Source: Flavipsychrobacter sp. (GTDB lineage: Bacteria > Bacteroidota > Bacteroidia > Chitinophagales > Chitinophagaceae). From it: a stretch of DNA of 64,000 nucleotides. The stretch spans positions 253,125 to 317,124 of the forward strand of contig JANINW010000018.1 of assembly GCA_024508935.1 (NCBI GenBank), written 5' to 3'. Numbering within the stretch: position 1 is the stretch's first letter; every line of letters starts with the position of its first letter. Shown here piece after piece: positions 53,301 through 62,601 of this stretch. Both the position numbers and the translations under genes were made by a program. The notes below the pieces were generated by a model. That model did not search any database and was not told where the DNA came from. It saw nothing but the letters and a program-made list of their open reading frames with translations.

Positions 53301-53310
53301 ATCGAAATAA
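50302..53310 (+). CDS. GH3 beta-N-acetylhexosaminidase fused to a beta-lactamase-type serine hydrolase
   Basis: A 1002-residue secreted protein with a signal peptide (~residues 1-21, ending SVSAQ). Residues ~25-380 are a GH3 domain of NagZ type: the Lys209-His210 in AKHFPGHGDTKTDSHVDLP with His214/Asp216, and the nucleophile Asp296 in VFTDALNMDGV. Residues ~600-1000 are a class C beta-lactamase/DD-peptidase fold: Ser656-Val-Thr-Lys659 (S-x-x-K), Tyr774-Ser-Asp776 at the Y-x-N site, and His931-Gln-Gly933 before FTGT. Such fusions are found in Bacteroidota and probably act on peptidoglycan fragments. Upstream -7 element is close to the ATG. Confidence 0.88.
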   Translation: MGIRSYLAAILLLSFISSVSAQTQTMQQYRAKQLWVDSVYNNLNDTERIGQLFMVAAYSGGKDYNEEKIAALIAAHKIGGLIFMQGTPEAQAVQTNRFQQMAQVPLLIGMDAEWGLGMRLTGVKDFPRAMMIGAAHDSAMMYRAGAAVAMQCKRLGVHIDFAPVVDVNNNPNNPIINARSFGENKYWVARLGLAYMKGLQDNGVMACAKHFPGHGDTKTDSHVDLPKIDKTFAELDTLELYPFRALIKAGIKSVMVAHLEVPALGTEPHIPTTLSKTTITSILKGRMGFKGLVFTDALNMDGVAKYFEPGEVDVRAFKAGNDMLLFSQNVPVAIEKMMAALADSSITRAELEQRVKKILAAKYDAGLYRVQKIDEYNVTNDLNQYTAAIRSRIADAAITLVRDRNNVVDRLAQKGLKIGYIGVNAQDSTTLYGQLKQAVPGMLPMWLPKGTSDNRVLTILDTMTNRNDLNIVAIHNMAFYPGSSGNHGLDDRQVAFLKQLEARKDVMIVLLGNAYWLKNICNIGSALVTYEDDSITETIAARVLLRKEDAKGSLPVTPCDGMVTEGRSTLLVNVAPSEPAQQLKGTIFAEDAGVVNKLALDKLNMFIQRSISDGAFPGCQLVAAKDGIVFYNKAYGYYDYNKSIPIDTNTLFDVASVTKVLSTTLAVMRLYEQGKLDLNKTAGDYLPITKGTDKANLRIKDMLLHQAGLKSWIPFYKETMDDKGNLRSELYSKVMNDKFSIQVAKDLYLRNDYVDTIWSTILNSPLENKGKYVYSDLDFYFLAAIVQQITGKRIDAYVEEQFYKPLGLKRTTYLPLKKFKETEIAATENDLFFRKQNIRGYVHDQGAALLGGVAGHAGLFSTGSDVAVIFQMLMNKGEYKNKRYFKKETVDYFTAYNSRISRRGLGFDKPSADKDDAGPAGNRVSGYAFGHQGFTGTCAWADPETGVVFVFLSNRVYPSPDNGLINKLSVRTIAQDYIYEALGFPINSNRPEVYKAQLSSSK

Positions 53311-53424
53311 AAAATCCCCCTTTTTTGATCTCCTTCTTGTATATTTTTTAACTTTTATTATTTTCCGATTTAAAGTAATATAATCATATTTGTCACGTTA
53401 ATGTCATAACCATTAGCGTCAAAT

Positions 53425-56244
53425 ATGCACCGCCACCTCATCCTAACCCTTTTGCTGCTAGCCATAGGCGTTTGCAGTAAAGCCCAGTCGTACACTATCA
53501 GTGGTAAAGTAATGGACACGCTTAGTGATGCACCGCTGTCAAAAGCAAGTATCACTTTAATTCACGCAAAAGATTCCGTGCTGGAATCCTTTACAAGAAC
53601 CCGGGCAGACGGCAGTTTCTCACTGCAGGTAAAAACAAAAGACAAGTATATTGTTATGGCCACCTTTCCCGGCCTGGTCGATTATGTGGATGAAATAAAC
53701 ATCAGCGACGAAAAGCCTGTGAACCTGGGAGTACTGGCTATGACATCGCGCACGCACCTGCTGCAGGAAGTAGTGATCAAACAGCAATATGCAGCTATCA
53801 AAGTAAAGGGAGATACCCTGGAATATGTGGCAGACAGCTTTAAGGTGCGTGATGGCGCAACCGTAGAAGCTTTGCTGAAAAAGCTGCCCGGCATACAGGT
53901 AGATAAGAATGGCCAGATAGTAGCGCAGGGAGAAAAAGTGCAGAAGGTGCTGGTGGACGGAGAAGAATTTTTTACGGACGACCCGGCAGTAGTTACAAAA
54001 GGCCTGCAGGCAAAAGTGGTAGACAAGGTGCAGGTGTTTGATAAGAAAAGCGACCAGGCAGAGTTTACCGGCATTGATGACGGAGAGAAGATGAAAACCA
54101 TCAACCTGCAACTGAAGGACGATAAGAAGAAAGGTTATTTCGGGAAGATAGTAGCAGGAGGTGGTGCCGGAGATGATCAGACCTATTTTGAGAACCAGGC
54201 CATGGTGAATTCGTTCAAAGGAAAGCGACAGTTATCTGCTTTCGGTATTATGAGCAATACCGGCAAAATTGGTTTGGGATGGCAGGACAGGGACAAATAT
54301 AGCAGCAGTGGCGGCAGTGCAGTAATGACAGATGATGGTGACATGTACACTACCTATGGAAGTGACGACTGGGATAATAATTTTGATAGCTGGGACGGTA
54401 ATTATAATGGCCAGGGTTTGCCTAAGGCATGGACCGGTGGACTGCACTATGCCGATAAATTCAAAGGTGAACAACACCATTTGAGCGCCAACTATCGTTA
54501 TGCCAAACAGAATGTAGAGACCAGTGGTAATACCCTTACTGAATACAACCTGCCGGGTAACAATAAATACTTTACACAGGAGAACCGGGAATTGTTTACC
54601 TCCGGGCAAAGACACCGTGGGGACGGATTGTACGAATGGAAGATAGATAGCTTATCTACCCTAAAGGTGACGGCTAATGCAAATTTCATCAATACAAAAT
54701 CTACTTCCATATACAAAGGCGCAACGCTGGATACGGCCGGCAATGCTACGAATACGAGCGACCGGAGTATTACCAATGATGCTACTTCCAAAGCCGTGAA
54801 TGCAACCGTTGACTGGCGTAAAAAATTTAAAAAGAAAGGAAGAACTGTTTCACTAAATGTAACCGAGAAATACAAAGAATCGGAAGGGGATGGGTTTCTT
54901 AAGTCATCTAATAAATTTTATGATGGCAGCGTAAACAATATCGACCAGCATAAGGAGAATGAAAGCAGTTCGTTCTCACTGTCTTCGAGGATAGCCTATA
55001 CAGAACCGCTTTCAAAAGTGATGTTCCTGGAGTTGAACTATAGCCTGAAAGTGGATAATAATGAGGCGCAGAAAAATACTTTTGCCAAGCGCAACGCGGT
55101 AAGTGATACTTACGATTCGCTGGATGCTAAATACAGCAGCCATTTTGCTTACAACATCCTTACCAACGCCGGCGGTACCAACTTGCGCTTTGTTTTCAAG
55201 AAAATAAATTTCTCTTTCGGCGGTTCTGTTTCCAATGCATCCTTTGCACAAGAAGACCGCTTTAAGGATACGTCAAACAAATACAGCTTTACCAATTTCT
55301 TCCCTAGTGCGGCTTTTAAGTATAGCCTCAGCAAACAGAGTAAATTCAGTATCAGTTACAATGGTGCTACCCGGCAGCCAACACTGCAGCAGATACAGCC
55401 GTTGAATGATAATAATGACCCGTTAAATGTAGCTATAGGCAACCCTAATATCACGCAGGAGTTTACTCATAGCTTCTACGCCCAGTTCAACGATTATAAG
55501 ATGCTTACCGGCAGGTGGATATGGATGAATGGTAATTACACCATTGTGGACAATGCCATCAGCCGTACAGAAAATACAGATGCGTTAGGCAGGCGTACAT
55601 ACCAGTATGTAAATGTAGACGGCAATTATAATGCCTGGGCCTGGGCGGGTTATGGTTCAAAAATAAAGAAGCTATCTATGGACGTAGGCGGCCACATCAG
55701 CACAAACATCCGCCACATCAATAACTATGTAAATGGTGTAAAGAACCAGAGTAATAATAACTCCTATACCGCCGGGCTTGAATTCAGGTACAATAGCAAG
55801 AATGAAAAATTGTCTGTCAATTTTGAGCCGGAAGTTTCTTATAACGACAATACTGCAACCATTAGCACACTTACCACCAGCTACTGGACGAATGAAAATA
55901 AATTTGAAGCATCTTACGAATTCTCAAAGAAATTCGAGATTGGTACAGATGCTAATTGGTTCATCCGTGAACGTACTGCAGTATTTGACAGGAACAATAA
56001 TGTATTCCAGTGGAATGCCTATGTAAGCCGTAAATTCTTTAAGAATAACCAGCTGGAGCTGCGCGCATCTGTATTCGATATACTGAACCAGAACCTGGGC
56101 TTCAACCGTTTTGCACAAAACAACTATGTGACGGAAGATAAGTACAATACCATACGCAGGTATGGCCTGCTGAGCCTCACCTGGAATTTTACCAAATCAC
56201 CACTGGCCGCACCTGCAGCAACAGATATTCTTAATGCAAAATAA
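53425..56244 (+). CDS. Outer-membrane beta-barrel protein (TonB-receptor-like)
   Basis: A 939-residue outer-membrane protein. Signal peptide to about residue 22 (VCSKAQ), a carboxypeptidase-regulatory-like domain (~25-110: YTISGKVMDTLSDAPLSKAS), a plug-like part (~120-230, with VEALLKKLPGIQVDKNGQIV and DGEEFFTDDPAVVTKGL) and a long barrel to the C terminus (ending AATDILNAK), typical of the outer-membrane beta-barrel family related to TonB-dependent transporters. A classical TonB box is not clear. Substrate unknown. Overlaps the downstream GLPGLI gene. Confidence 0.82.
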   Translation: MHRHLILTLLLLAIGVCSKAQSYTISGKVMDTLSDAPLSKASITLIHAKDSVLESFTRTRADGSFSLQVKTKDKYIVMATFPGLVDYVDEINISDEKPVNLGVLAMTSRTHLLQEVVIKQQYAAIKVKGDTLEYVADSFKVRDGATVEALLKKLPGIQVDKNGQIVAQGEKVQKVLVDGEEFFTDDPAVVTKGLQAKVVDKVQVFDKKSDQAEFTGIDDGEKMKTINLQLKDDKKKGYFGKIVAGGGAGDDQTYFENQAMVNSFKGKRQLSAFGIMSNTGKIGLGWQDRDKYSSSGGSAVMTDDGDMYTTYGSDDWDNNFDSWDGNYNGQGLPKAWTGGLHYADKFKGEQHHLSANYRYAKQNVETSGNTLTEYNLPGNNKYFTQENRELFTSGQRHRGDGLYEWKIDSLSTLKVTANANFINTKSTSIYKGATLDTAGNATNTSDRSITNDATSKAVNATVDWRKKFKKKGRTVSLNVTEKYKESEGDGFLKSSNKFYDGSVNNIDQHKENESSSFSLSSRIAYTEPLSKVMFLELNYSLKVDNNEAQKNTFAKRNAVSDTYDSLDAKYSSHFAYNILTNAGGTNLRFVFKKINFSFGGSVSNASFAQEDRFKDTSNKYSFTNFFPSAAFKYSLSKQSKFSISYNGATRQPTLQQIQPLNDNNDPLNVAIGNPNITQEFTHSFYAQFNDYKMLTGRWIWMNGNYTIVDNAISRTENTDALGRRTYQYVNVDGNYNAWAWAGYGSKIKKLSMDVGGHISTNIRHINNYVNGVKNQSNNNSYTAGLEFRYNSKNEKLSVNFEPEVSYNDNTATISTLTTSYWTNENKFEASYEFSKKFEIGTDANWFIRERTAVFDRNNNVFQWNAYVSRKFFKNNQLELRASVFDILNQNLGFNRFAQNNYVTEDKYNTIRRYGLLSLTWNFTKSPLAAPAATDILNAK

Positions 56245-56251
56245 TAACCCT

Positions 56252-56995
56252 ATGAAACGCTATATCTTAATTATTATCAGCCTGCTTTCCTTTGCATCTG
56301 CCAAGGCACAATACACTGCCACTGGAAAGATAGAATATGAGCGCCGAACCAATGTGATACGTGCACTGGACGACCTCGACGAAGACAGCAAACGCTGGGC
56401 CGAGAAATTCAAGTCACAATTACCCAATTTCACTACGGCTTATTTCGACATGTATTTTACTACAGCCAAAACACTGTACAAACCCGGCAGGGAATCGGAC
56501 AACACAACACGCATGTGGTTTGCCCAGTCTCCTGCTGCTGAAAATATTGTGCTGACCGACTTTGGCACTTCATCTGTAAAAGCTACCAAGCAAATATTTG
56601 AGAAGAAATTTTTGGTGCAGGATACCATGCGTAAAATGCAATGGACCATCAAGGATGAGATACGCACTATAGCCAATTTCAAATGCCGCAAGGCAGTAGG
56701 CAAAATATGCGACTCTGTATACGTGGTAGCGTTTTATACCGAAGATATACTGGCCAGCGGTGGCCCCGAAATGTTTTGCGGGCTGCCGGGCATGATACTG
56801 GAAGTAGCTATACCACGACTATATACTACCTGGATAGCTACAAAAGTAGAATTGACAGCGCCTAAAGAAACAGATCTTATAGCGCCGGATAAAGGCAAGA
56901 AGGTAACCCAGAAGGAGCTGTATGAATCTTTGAAAGACAGTTTTAAAGATTGGGATGAGCTGGCCAATAAGAATATCTGGTGGACGATGTTATAA
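56252..56995 (+). CDS. GLPGLI family protein
   Basis: A 247-residue exported protein (signal peptide MKRYILIIISLLSFASAKAQ) with the family motif GLPGMI at about residue 178 (FCGLPGMILEVAIP). The GLPGLI family is common in Bacteroidota and often sits beside outer-membrane beta-barrel proteins; the function is unknown. The start is set at ATG 56252 because it begins the signal peptide; an earlier in-frame start at 56234 would overlap the preceding gene. Both genes likely form one transcript. Confidence 0.85.
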   Translation: MKRYILIIISLLSFASAKAQYTATGKIEYERRTNVIRALDDLDEDSKRWAEKFKSQLPNFTTAYFDMYFTTAKTLYKPGRESDNTTRMWFAQSPAAENIVLTDFGTSSVKATKQIFEKKFLVQDTMRKMQWTIKDEIRTIANFKCRKAVGKICDSVYVVAFYTEDILASGGPEMFCGLPGMILEVAIPRLYTTWIATKVELTAPKETDLIAPDKGKKVTQKELYESLKDSFKDWDELANKNIWWTML

Positions 56996-57029
56996 AAAAT
57001 AAACCCTGCAATTTGCAGGGTTTATTTTT
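56995..57029. terminator. Bidirectional terminator between GLPGLI and metB
   Basis: A 17-bp perfect stem (56995-57011 with 57013-57029; core CCCTGCAA/TTGCAGGG) with a single-base centre, A-rich on the left and T-rich on the right. It overlaps the stop codons of both convergent genes. Confidence 0.8.
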
Positions 57030-58185
57030 ATCCGATAGCGTTGTTCAGATCATCTATCAGGTCGTTCACATCTTCAATGCCTACACTCAGGCGTATCAGT
57101 GAATCTACAAGGCCGTTCTTAATGCGTTCTTCACGTGGTATGGAACCATGTGTCATAGAAGCAGGGTGCCCTATCAGCGATTCTACACCGCCCAGTGATT
57201 CGGCCAGTGAAAAGAGTTTTGTTTTCTTCAACACTTCCATGGTAGCATCCAGGCTGTCGTCTTTCAGTGTAAAGGAGATCATTCCACCAAAGCCACGCAT
57301 TTGTTTTTTAGCTATCGCATGGTTCGGATGGTCTTCAAAGCCACACCAGTAAACCTTGCCTACTTTAGGATGATTGCGCAGGTGTTTGGCTATTGTTTCG
57401 CCATTCTCGCAATGGCGCTGCATACGTACATGCAATGTTTTTATACCGCGCAGTACCAGCCAGCAATCGTGCGGGCCGGGTACTGCACCGCAGCTGTTTT
57501 GTATAAAGCGCAGCTTTTCTTCCAGGGCAGCATCGTTCATTATAAGCGCACCATGTACCACATCAGAGTGGCCACCCAGGTACTTAGTAGCGGAATGCAG
57601 GACTATATCGGCGCCAAAGTCTAAGGGGTTTTGCAGGTAAGGAGAAGCAAACGTATTGTCTACAACCAGCAGGAGTTTTTTCTCCTTTGCTATTTTACCG
57701 CAGGCTTCAATATCTACAATGTTCAGCAAAGGGTTGGTAGGTGTTTCGGTCCATATCATTTTGGTATTGCTATTGATATACTGGCGGATATTTTCCGCGT
57801 TGCTCATATCAATGAAATGGAATTTGATGCCATAATTGGCAAACACCTTTGTAAATATGCGGTATGTACCCCCATACAGGTCGTTCGATACAATAACCTC
57901 ATCGCCCGGCATCAATAGTTTGGCAACTGCATCGGTAGCGGCCATACCACTGCCGAAACAAAGCCCGTATTTACCATTTTCTATGCTGGCCAATGCATCC
58001 TGCAATACCTTGCGCGTAGGGTTTTGTGTACGTGCGTACTCGTAACCTTTATGCTCACCTGGTGCATCCTGTACATAGGTAGATGTTTGATAAATAGGTG
58101 TCATGATAGCACCGGTAGAAGGATCGGGAGAAACGCCTGCATGTATAAGGCGTGTAGCCAGTTTATGTTTATTATCAGTAGCCAT
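57028..58185 (-). CDS. metB: Cystathionine gamma-synthase-type PLP enzyme
   Basis: A 385-residue PLP enzyme of the Cys/Met metabolism family. PLP is bound by Lys201 in LHSATKYLGGHSDVV; other family blocks are YEYARTQNPTR, GSGMAATDAV, DNTFASPYLQ and the C-terminal ESLIGHPASMTHGSIP. The best match in this family is cystathionine gamma-synthase, but the close cystathionine gamma-lyase and O-acetylhomoserine enzymes cannot be excluded from sequence motifs alone. Divergent from ruvB. Confidence 0.88.
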   Translation of the reverse strand: MATDNKHKLATRLIHAGVSPDPSTGAIMTPIYQTSTYVQDAPGEHKGYEYARTQNPTRKVLQDALASIENGKYGLCFGSGMAATDAVAKLLMPGDEVIVSNDLYGGTYRIFTKVFANYGIKFHFIDMSNAENIRQYINSNTKMIWTETPTNPLLNIVDIEACGKIAKEKKLLLVVDNTFASPYLQNPLDFGADIVLHSATKYLGGHSDVVHGALIMNDAALEEKLRFIQNSCGAVPGPHDCWLVLRGIKTLHVRMQRHCENGETIAKHLRNHPKVGKVYWCGFEDHPNHAIAKKQMRGFGGMISFTLKDDSLDATMEVLKKTKLFSLAESLGGVESLIGHPASMTHGSIPREERIKNGLVDSLIRLSVGIEDVNDLIDDLNNAIG

Positions 58186-58207
58186 TAGAAAATATTTATA
58201 AGCGCTG

Positions 58208-58215
58208 CAAAGGTA
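58208..58215 (-). promoter_or_regulatory. Possible -7 element of metB
   Basis: Minus-strand TACCTTTG matches TAnnTTTG, 23 bases before the metB start codon; no clear -33 element at the usual spacing. Confidence 0.35.
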
Positions 58216-58258
58216 TCTTTTATCCTTAAATCCCCGTTCAGTTTAGTATTTTTAACCC

Positions 58259-59281
58259 ATGGAAAAGTCGCATGTGCGCCCTGGTGGCAATTTGAATGCC
58301 CAGGAGAAGGAATATGAGAACAGTATCAGACCGCAGACTATTGAAGAGTTTTCCGGTCAGCCCCAGCTTATAGAGAACCTGCGCATATTTATCAAAGCAG
58401 CCAATCTTCGCGGCGATTCCCTCGACCACGTACTTTTTCACGGCCCTCCCGGGCTGGGTAAAACCACCCTGTCGCGCATAGTAGCCAATGAACTGGGCGT
58501 AAATATTAAGGAGACCAGCGGGCCGGTAATAGAAAAACCGGCAGACCTGGCAGGCTTGCTTACCAGCCTTGAGCCCCGGGATGTTTTATTTATAGATGAG
58601 ATACACCGCCTAAGCACTGTTGTAGAGGAATACCTGTATGCCGCAATGGAGGACTTCAAGATAGACATTATGATAGATACGGGCCCTGCGGCACGTTCTG
58701 TACAGATCAACCTGAATCCTTTTACGCTGGTAGGTGCTACTACCCGTTCGGGATTGCTTACCGCACCGCTTTTGAGCCGTTTCGGTATTAAATCAAGGCT
58801 GGACTATTATAACAAAGAAGTACTGCAACGCATTGTAATGCGCGCAGCAGGACTGCTGAATGTAAAAGTAACATCTGATGCTGCCATGGAAATAGCGGGG
58901 CGCAGCCGCGGTACTCCGCGTATTGCAAACGGCCTGCTGCGCCGCATGCGCGATTTTGCCCAGGTATTGGGTAATGGGGTAATAGACATGGCTATAGTAG
59001 AACATGGCCTGCGCGCACTGAATGTGGATGAGCATGGGCTGGATGATATGGATAATAAAATACTGGCCACGCTGATAGATAAATTTAAGGGAGGGCCTAC
59101 CGGTATTAATAACATAGCCACAGCAGTGGGCGAAGAAGCCGGTACTATTGAAGAAGTGTACGAGCCATTCCTGATACAGGAAGGCTTTATTATGCGTACG
59201 CCACGCGGCAGGGAAGCTACAGAAAAAGCCTATCGCCATTTAGGCCGCACCAAACTGGATAGCGGCGGACGGCTGTTTTAA
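58259..59281 (+). CDS. ruvB: Holliday junction branch migration helicase RuvB
   Basis: A 340-residue AAA+ motor that drives branch migration of Holliday junctions with RuvA. Walker A is GPPGLGKTT (residues 62-70), Walker B is FIDEIHRL (Asp113, Glu114), and the arginine finger/sensor region [19 protein letters not shown] is present. The C-terminal winged-helix part ends in [14 protein letters not shown]. Length is normal. Convergent with the GT4 gene; the two stops overlap by four bases. Confidence 0.97.
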   Translation: MEKSHVRPGGNLNAQEKEYENSIRPQTIEEFSGQPQLIENLRIFIKAANLRGDSLDHVLFHGPPGLGKTTLSRIVANELGVNIKETSGPVIEKPADLAGLLTSLEPRDVLFIDEIHRLSTVVEEYLYAAMEDFKIDIMIDTGPAARSVQINLNPFTLVGATTRSGLLTAPLLSRFGIKSRLDYYNKEVLQRIVMRAAGLLNVKVTSDAAMEIAGRSRGTPRIANGLLRRMRDFAQVLGNGVIDMAIVEHGLRALNVDEHGLDDMDNKILATLIDKFKGGPTGINNIATAVGEEAGTIEEVYEPFLIQEGFIMRTPRGREATEKAYRHLGRTKLDSGGRLF

Positions 59282-60399
59282 TTGGAGAACGCGGCAGCCA
59301 AGAGGTTCTTCACAAAACTATCCCAGCTATATTTTTTCTTTTCTGCTACCAGGTTGCCATGAAAGCGATCTGCATTGCCTTCGTAAAAACGCATAATAGC
59401 AGTAGCTATAGATTGTGGCTCAGGCTCGGCTACATAGCCGGTTTTTCCATCGGGCACCAGCTCCGGCAAGCCGCCTACATTGGTTACCACCATTGGCTTT
59501 TCAAAATGATAAGCTATTTGTGTTATGCCGCTTTGCGTGGCATTGCGGTAGGGTTGCACTACAAGGTCGGCAGCGCTGAAATAGTTTACCACTTTGCCAT
59601 CGGGTATGAAGTCGGTAAACAGCCGGACGTTTTGAAGATTGTATTTTTCGATGACGTCGTCGTATGCCTTGCGCTCATCATAAAATTCGCCGGCCACTAT
59701 CAATTCTATTCCGGCATTGCGTATGCGTTCATCATGCATAGCTTCCAGTAACAGGTCCAGTCCTTTGTATTTGCGTATGAAGCCGAAGAACAGGATATAT
59801 TTATTGTGTGCGGGAATGTTTAATTCAGCACACGCTGCTGCTTTAGAAAGCGGCTCTCCAAAATTATCATACAGCGGGTGAGAAAGGAAAGTGGTTTTTT
59901 TATTGGTAAGGCCTGACAGGTCTTGTTTTACTTTCTCACTCATGGTGATGAAGGTATCTACCGGTTTAATAAAGTACTTGGTAAAGGCTGCATCGCCGGG
60001 ACGTTTCTCGTGCGGTATGGCATTATCTGCTATACACAGTATACGTGTATGCTTATTTTTCTTTACCCGCCGTAAAATAGTACCAAGACATGGCCCCATA
60101 AAAGGCAGCCAGTATCGCACTATGATGAGGTCATATTTCTTGCGCTTCAGTTCGTTGCCTACACTTAACCAATTGAACGGATTCACCGAATTGATAACAG
60201 TATGTATGGTAATGCCCTGCGGAGCAGGCTCATCGGTATACTGGGTAGTGCCCGGAAAAAGAAAAGAAGGGTATTGCAAGGAGAATGAATATATCTCGGT
60301 TTCATGTCCCTGGCTTATCAGTTCCTTTGCCAGCCGTTGATCATATGTAGCCAGCCCGCCACGCAATGGATGTGCCGGCCCTATAATGGCAATTCTCAT
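59278..60399 (-). CDS. Glycosyltransferase family 4
   Basis: A 373-residue GT-B glycosyltransferase. N-terminal [18 protein letters not shown], a middle segment [18 protein letters not shown] and the nucleotide-binding end [20 protein letters not shown] with [15 protein letters not shown]. It adds a sugar to a lipid or glycan acceptor. It is the last gene of the leftward heptose-type operon; its start overlaps the stop of the nucleotidyltransferase (ATGA), and its 3' end overlaps the ruvB end on the other strand. Confidence 0.88.
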   Translation of the reverse strand: MRIAIIGPAHPLRGGLATYDQRLAKELISQGHETEIYSFSLQYPSFLFPGTTQYTDEPAPQGITIHTVINSVNPFNWLSVGNELKRKKYDLIIVRYWLPFMGPCLGTILRRVKKNKHTRILCIADNAIPHEKRPGDAAFTKYFIKPVDTFITMSEKVKQDLSGLTNKKTTFLSHPLYDNFGEPLSKAAACAELNIPAHNKYILFFGFIRKYKGLDLLLEAMHDERIRNAGIELIVAGEFYDERKAYDDVIEKYNLQNVRLFTDFIPDGKVVNYFSAADLVVQPYRNATQSGITQIAYHFEKPMVVTNVGGLPELVPDGKTGYVAEPEPQSIATAIMRFYEGNADRFHGNLVAEKKKYSWDSFVKNLLAAAFSN

Positions 60400-61094
60400 T
60401 TGAAGAGCTTTTTAAAATCTTCCTGCGCTTTATTATAATCTTCAGGTATGCCAATATCAATAAAATAATCGGCGCATTTATGGCCGTAAAATTTTCCTTC
60501 GCTTACAAATGCTTCCAGGTAATCTTTTTCAAAAGAATATATCTGCGGCATTTCCCTGCTTTCCAGCGAAGACTTATTGATAATGTACACACCGCCGTTT
60601 ATCCAGCCATCGCGATAGTATTTCTTTTCCTCAAAACGGGTGATGCAATTGGTATGGTCGGTAGTAACCACGCCATAGCGGTCGAAGTTTTGCATGCCCT
60701 TCAATGCCAGCGTAGTTTCAGCTTCTTTGTCTTTGTGAAAACTGAACAGGCGGGGCAGGTCTACATCGAACAATGTATCCCCGTTTACTACTGCAATATC
60801 ATTTTCTGTAGCGCGCCACATGGCATAGCTGATAGCACCACCTGTGCCTAATGGAGTACGCTCTATTACATAATCTATTTCAAACGGGCGTTTCTGCGTT
60901 TGCAGCCAGTCGAGTACTACTTTATATTTGAAGCCCAGCGACAAGATAACCTTGGTACAGTGTTGGGCCTGCAGGTACTCAAACACATAATGAAGGAAAG
61001 GTTGCCCGTTCACTTCTGCCATGCATTTAGGATATTCTCCTATTACGCCCTGTAAGCGTGTGCCCATGCCGCCTGCTAAAACAATACATTCCAT
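60396..61094 (-). CDS. hddC: Sugar-phosphate nucleotidyltransferase (HddC-like)
   Basis: A 232-residue nucleotidyltransferase that would activate heptose-1-phosphate with GTP. N-terminal nucleotide-binding loop IVLAGGMGTRLQGV, then GEYPKCMAEVNGQPFLHYV with the catalytic Lys, and IAVVNGDTLFDVDLP, which holds the metal-binding Asp. The start is ATG 61094, one base after the stop of the upstream kinase; an in-frame extension to 61121 overlaps that gene and adds residues not seen in the family. The kinase partner hddA lies directly upstream. Confidence 0.82.
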   Translation of the reverse strand: MECIVLAGGMGTRLQGVIGEYPKCMAEVNGQPFLHYVFEYLQAQHCTKVILSLGFKYKVVLDWLQTQKRPFEIDYVIERTPLGTGGAISYAMWRATENDIAVVNGDTLFDVDLPRLFSFHKDKEAETTLALKGMQNFDRYGVVTTDHTNCITRFEEKKYYRDGWINGGVYIINKSSLESREMPQIYSFEKDYLEAFVSEGKFYGHKCADYFIDIGIPEDYNKAQEDFKKLFK

Positions 61095-61095
61095 A

Positions 61096-62117
61096 TTAAA
61101 TACTCCAGGTTGATAAACCATGCTCTACAAAACGGTAATACCTGAATTCTCCGCCGAAACCTGCAAGCGCATCCTGCACTGCATATCTTGTGTTATCGGG
61201 GCAATAGAACATCATGAACCCGCCACCGCCGGCGCCGCTTATTTTACCGCCGGTAGCGCCTGCGGCCAATGCTGTTTCATATATTGTGTCCATAGCATCG
61301 TTGGAGATGCCGCTGGCCATCTGCTTTTTAAAACGGAAACCGTAATCCAATATCTTCCCTATGTTATGAATATCACCTTTCAGCAAGGCTTCCTTCATCA
61401 ATTAGCCTGCTCCTTCAACTGGTGCATAGCCTCTATAGATTTTTCATTTTTTTGTTTTACGTTTTCGCTTTGCGCTTCAATAATGGTTGAGGATAAACGG
61501 CTGGTAGATGTAAAATAGAGCAGCAGGTTATTTTCCAGTTCGAAAAGGAATTTTTGTTTGATGCGCAGGGGGTTTACTATTACCCGGTTGCCTTCGTAAA
61601 ACTCCATAAAGTTGACGCCGCCGAAAGTAGCAGCATACTGGTCTTGTTTACCGCCGGCCATAGAAAGTTCCTCGCGTTCTATTTCATAGGCCATATGTGC
61701 AATATCATATTCGCCCAGCGGCAGGTGCAGCCATTCTGCAAATGCGCCGATTATGGCTACCATCAGCGTAGATGAACTGCCGAGGCCGGAACCTGCAGGG
61801 GCATCTACAAAAGTGGTAAGCTTAAAACCCGATGGTACGCTGCCGTATTTTTTTACTATGTGATTGTATGCACCGGTTGCGAGATCCAGTTGTCCATCTA
61901 TAGGCAGTACATCGCTCTTGTCATAGGTGGCTATTTCTCTGCGGTCGGCCGCTTCAAAAACAATTTGGGGAGTATGCAATATTTCTATGCTTGCATATGC
62001 ATATAAAGAAATAGTAGCATTGAGGATAGCGCCGCCATACAAATCGCAATAGGGGCTTACGTCTGTACCTCCTCCTGCCAGTCCTATGCGAAGCGGGGCT
62101 TTACTGCGGTAGATCAT
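61096..62117 (-). pseudogene. hddA: D-glycero-D-manno-heptose 7-phosphate kinase (GHMP), split by a frameshift
   Basis: Two overlapping frames together encode a ~340-residue GHMP kinase, normal length for HddA. The first (62117-61398, 239 residues) has PLRIGLAGGGTDVSPY and the GHMP motif 2 APAGSGLGSSST; the second (61401-61096) has the motif 3 end GGKISGAGGGGFMMF. The first ends in TGA inside the reading that would continue; the second can start at TTG 61401 or ATG 61398 (TGATG overlap). One extra base near 61400 would join the frames. So this is a true frameshift, a sequencing error or a naturally split, coupled gene pair. The kinase would phosphorylate heptose 7-phosphate at position 1. Confidence 0.75.
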
Positions 62118-62193
62118 TGTGTATTACAACCTTTTTCGAGGAGGCTAAAATAAACTAAACTGCTGGTATATACACATGCAGCTATAAAACAGC

Positions 62194-62601
62194 TTATGCC
62201 TGTTTGTATTTGGGGTTGTATACTGCGTAAAGTATAAGAAATACAAAGATACCGATAAGGCCACCAATGCTATCCGCCAATATATCCATATTGTCTTGCG
62301 AGCGGCCGGGCACATAATGCCCCTGTATGTATTCTACCAGCCAGCCCACAAATATGGTTATAGCCAGCAGTATGAACATAAACCGCCTGTTATTGGTAGG
62401 GTTGGTGCAAAGCCATAAGAAGCTAAAAGCACCGAAAAGAATAAGATGTGCCCATTTATCGATAAGCGGTATGCGTACATCAGGCAGTTCGTTGCCGGGC
62501 AGAAAGCATAAAATAAAAATGAGCAAGGTCCATAGTATGGCTAAGAACCTTGCCCGTTTTGTATAAGTCGAGTATTGTGTAAATGCTTGTGTCAGCGGCA
62601 T
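62194..62601 (-). CDS. VanZ-like membrane protein
   Basis: A 135-residue protein with four hydrophobic segments and the VanZ-family pattern FCFLPGNELP-type loop and DKWAHLILFGAFSFLWL, later EYIQGHYVPGRSQDNMDILADSIGG. Function unknown; VanZ of enterococci gives low teicoplanin resistance, but most family members are uncharacterised. Its ATG overlaps the gcvH stop by one base, so it is translated from the gcvH transcript. Confidence 0.8.
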   Translation of the reverse strand: MPLTQAFTQYSTYTKRARFLAILWTLLIFILCFLPGNELPDVRIPLIDKWAHLILFGAFSFLWLCTNPTNNRRFMFILLAITIFVGWLVEYIQGHYVPGRSQDNMDILADSIGGLIGIFVFLILYAVYNPKYKQA

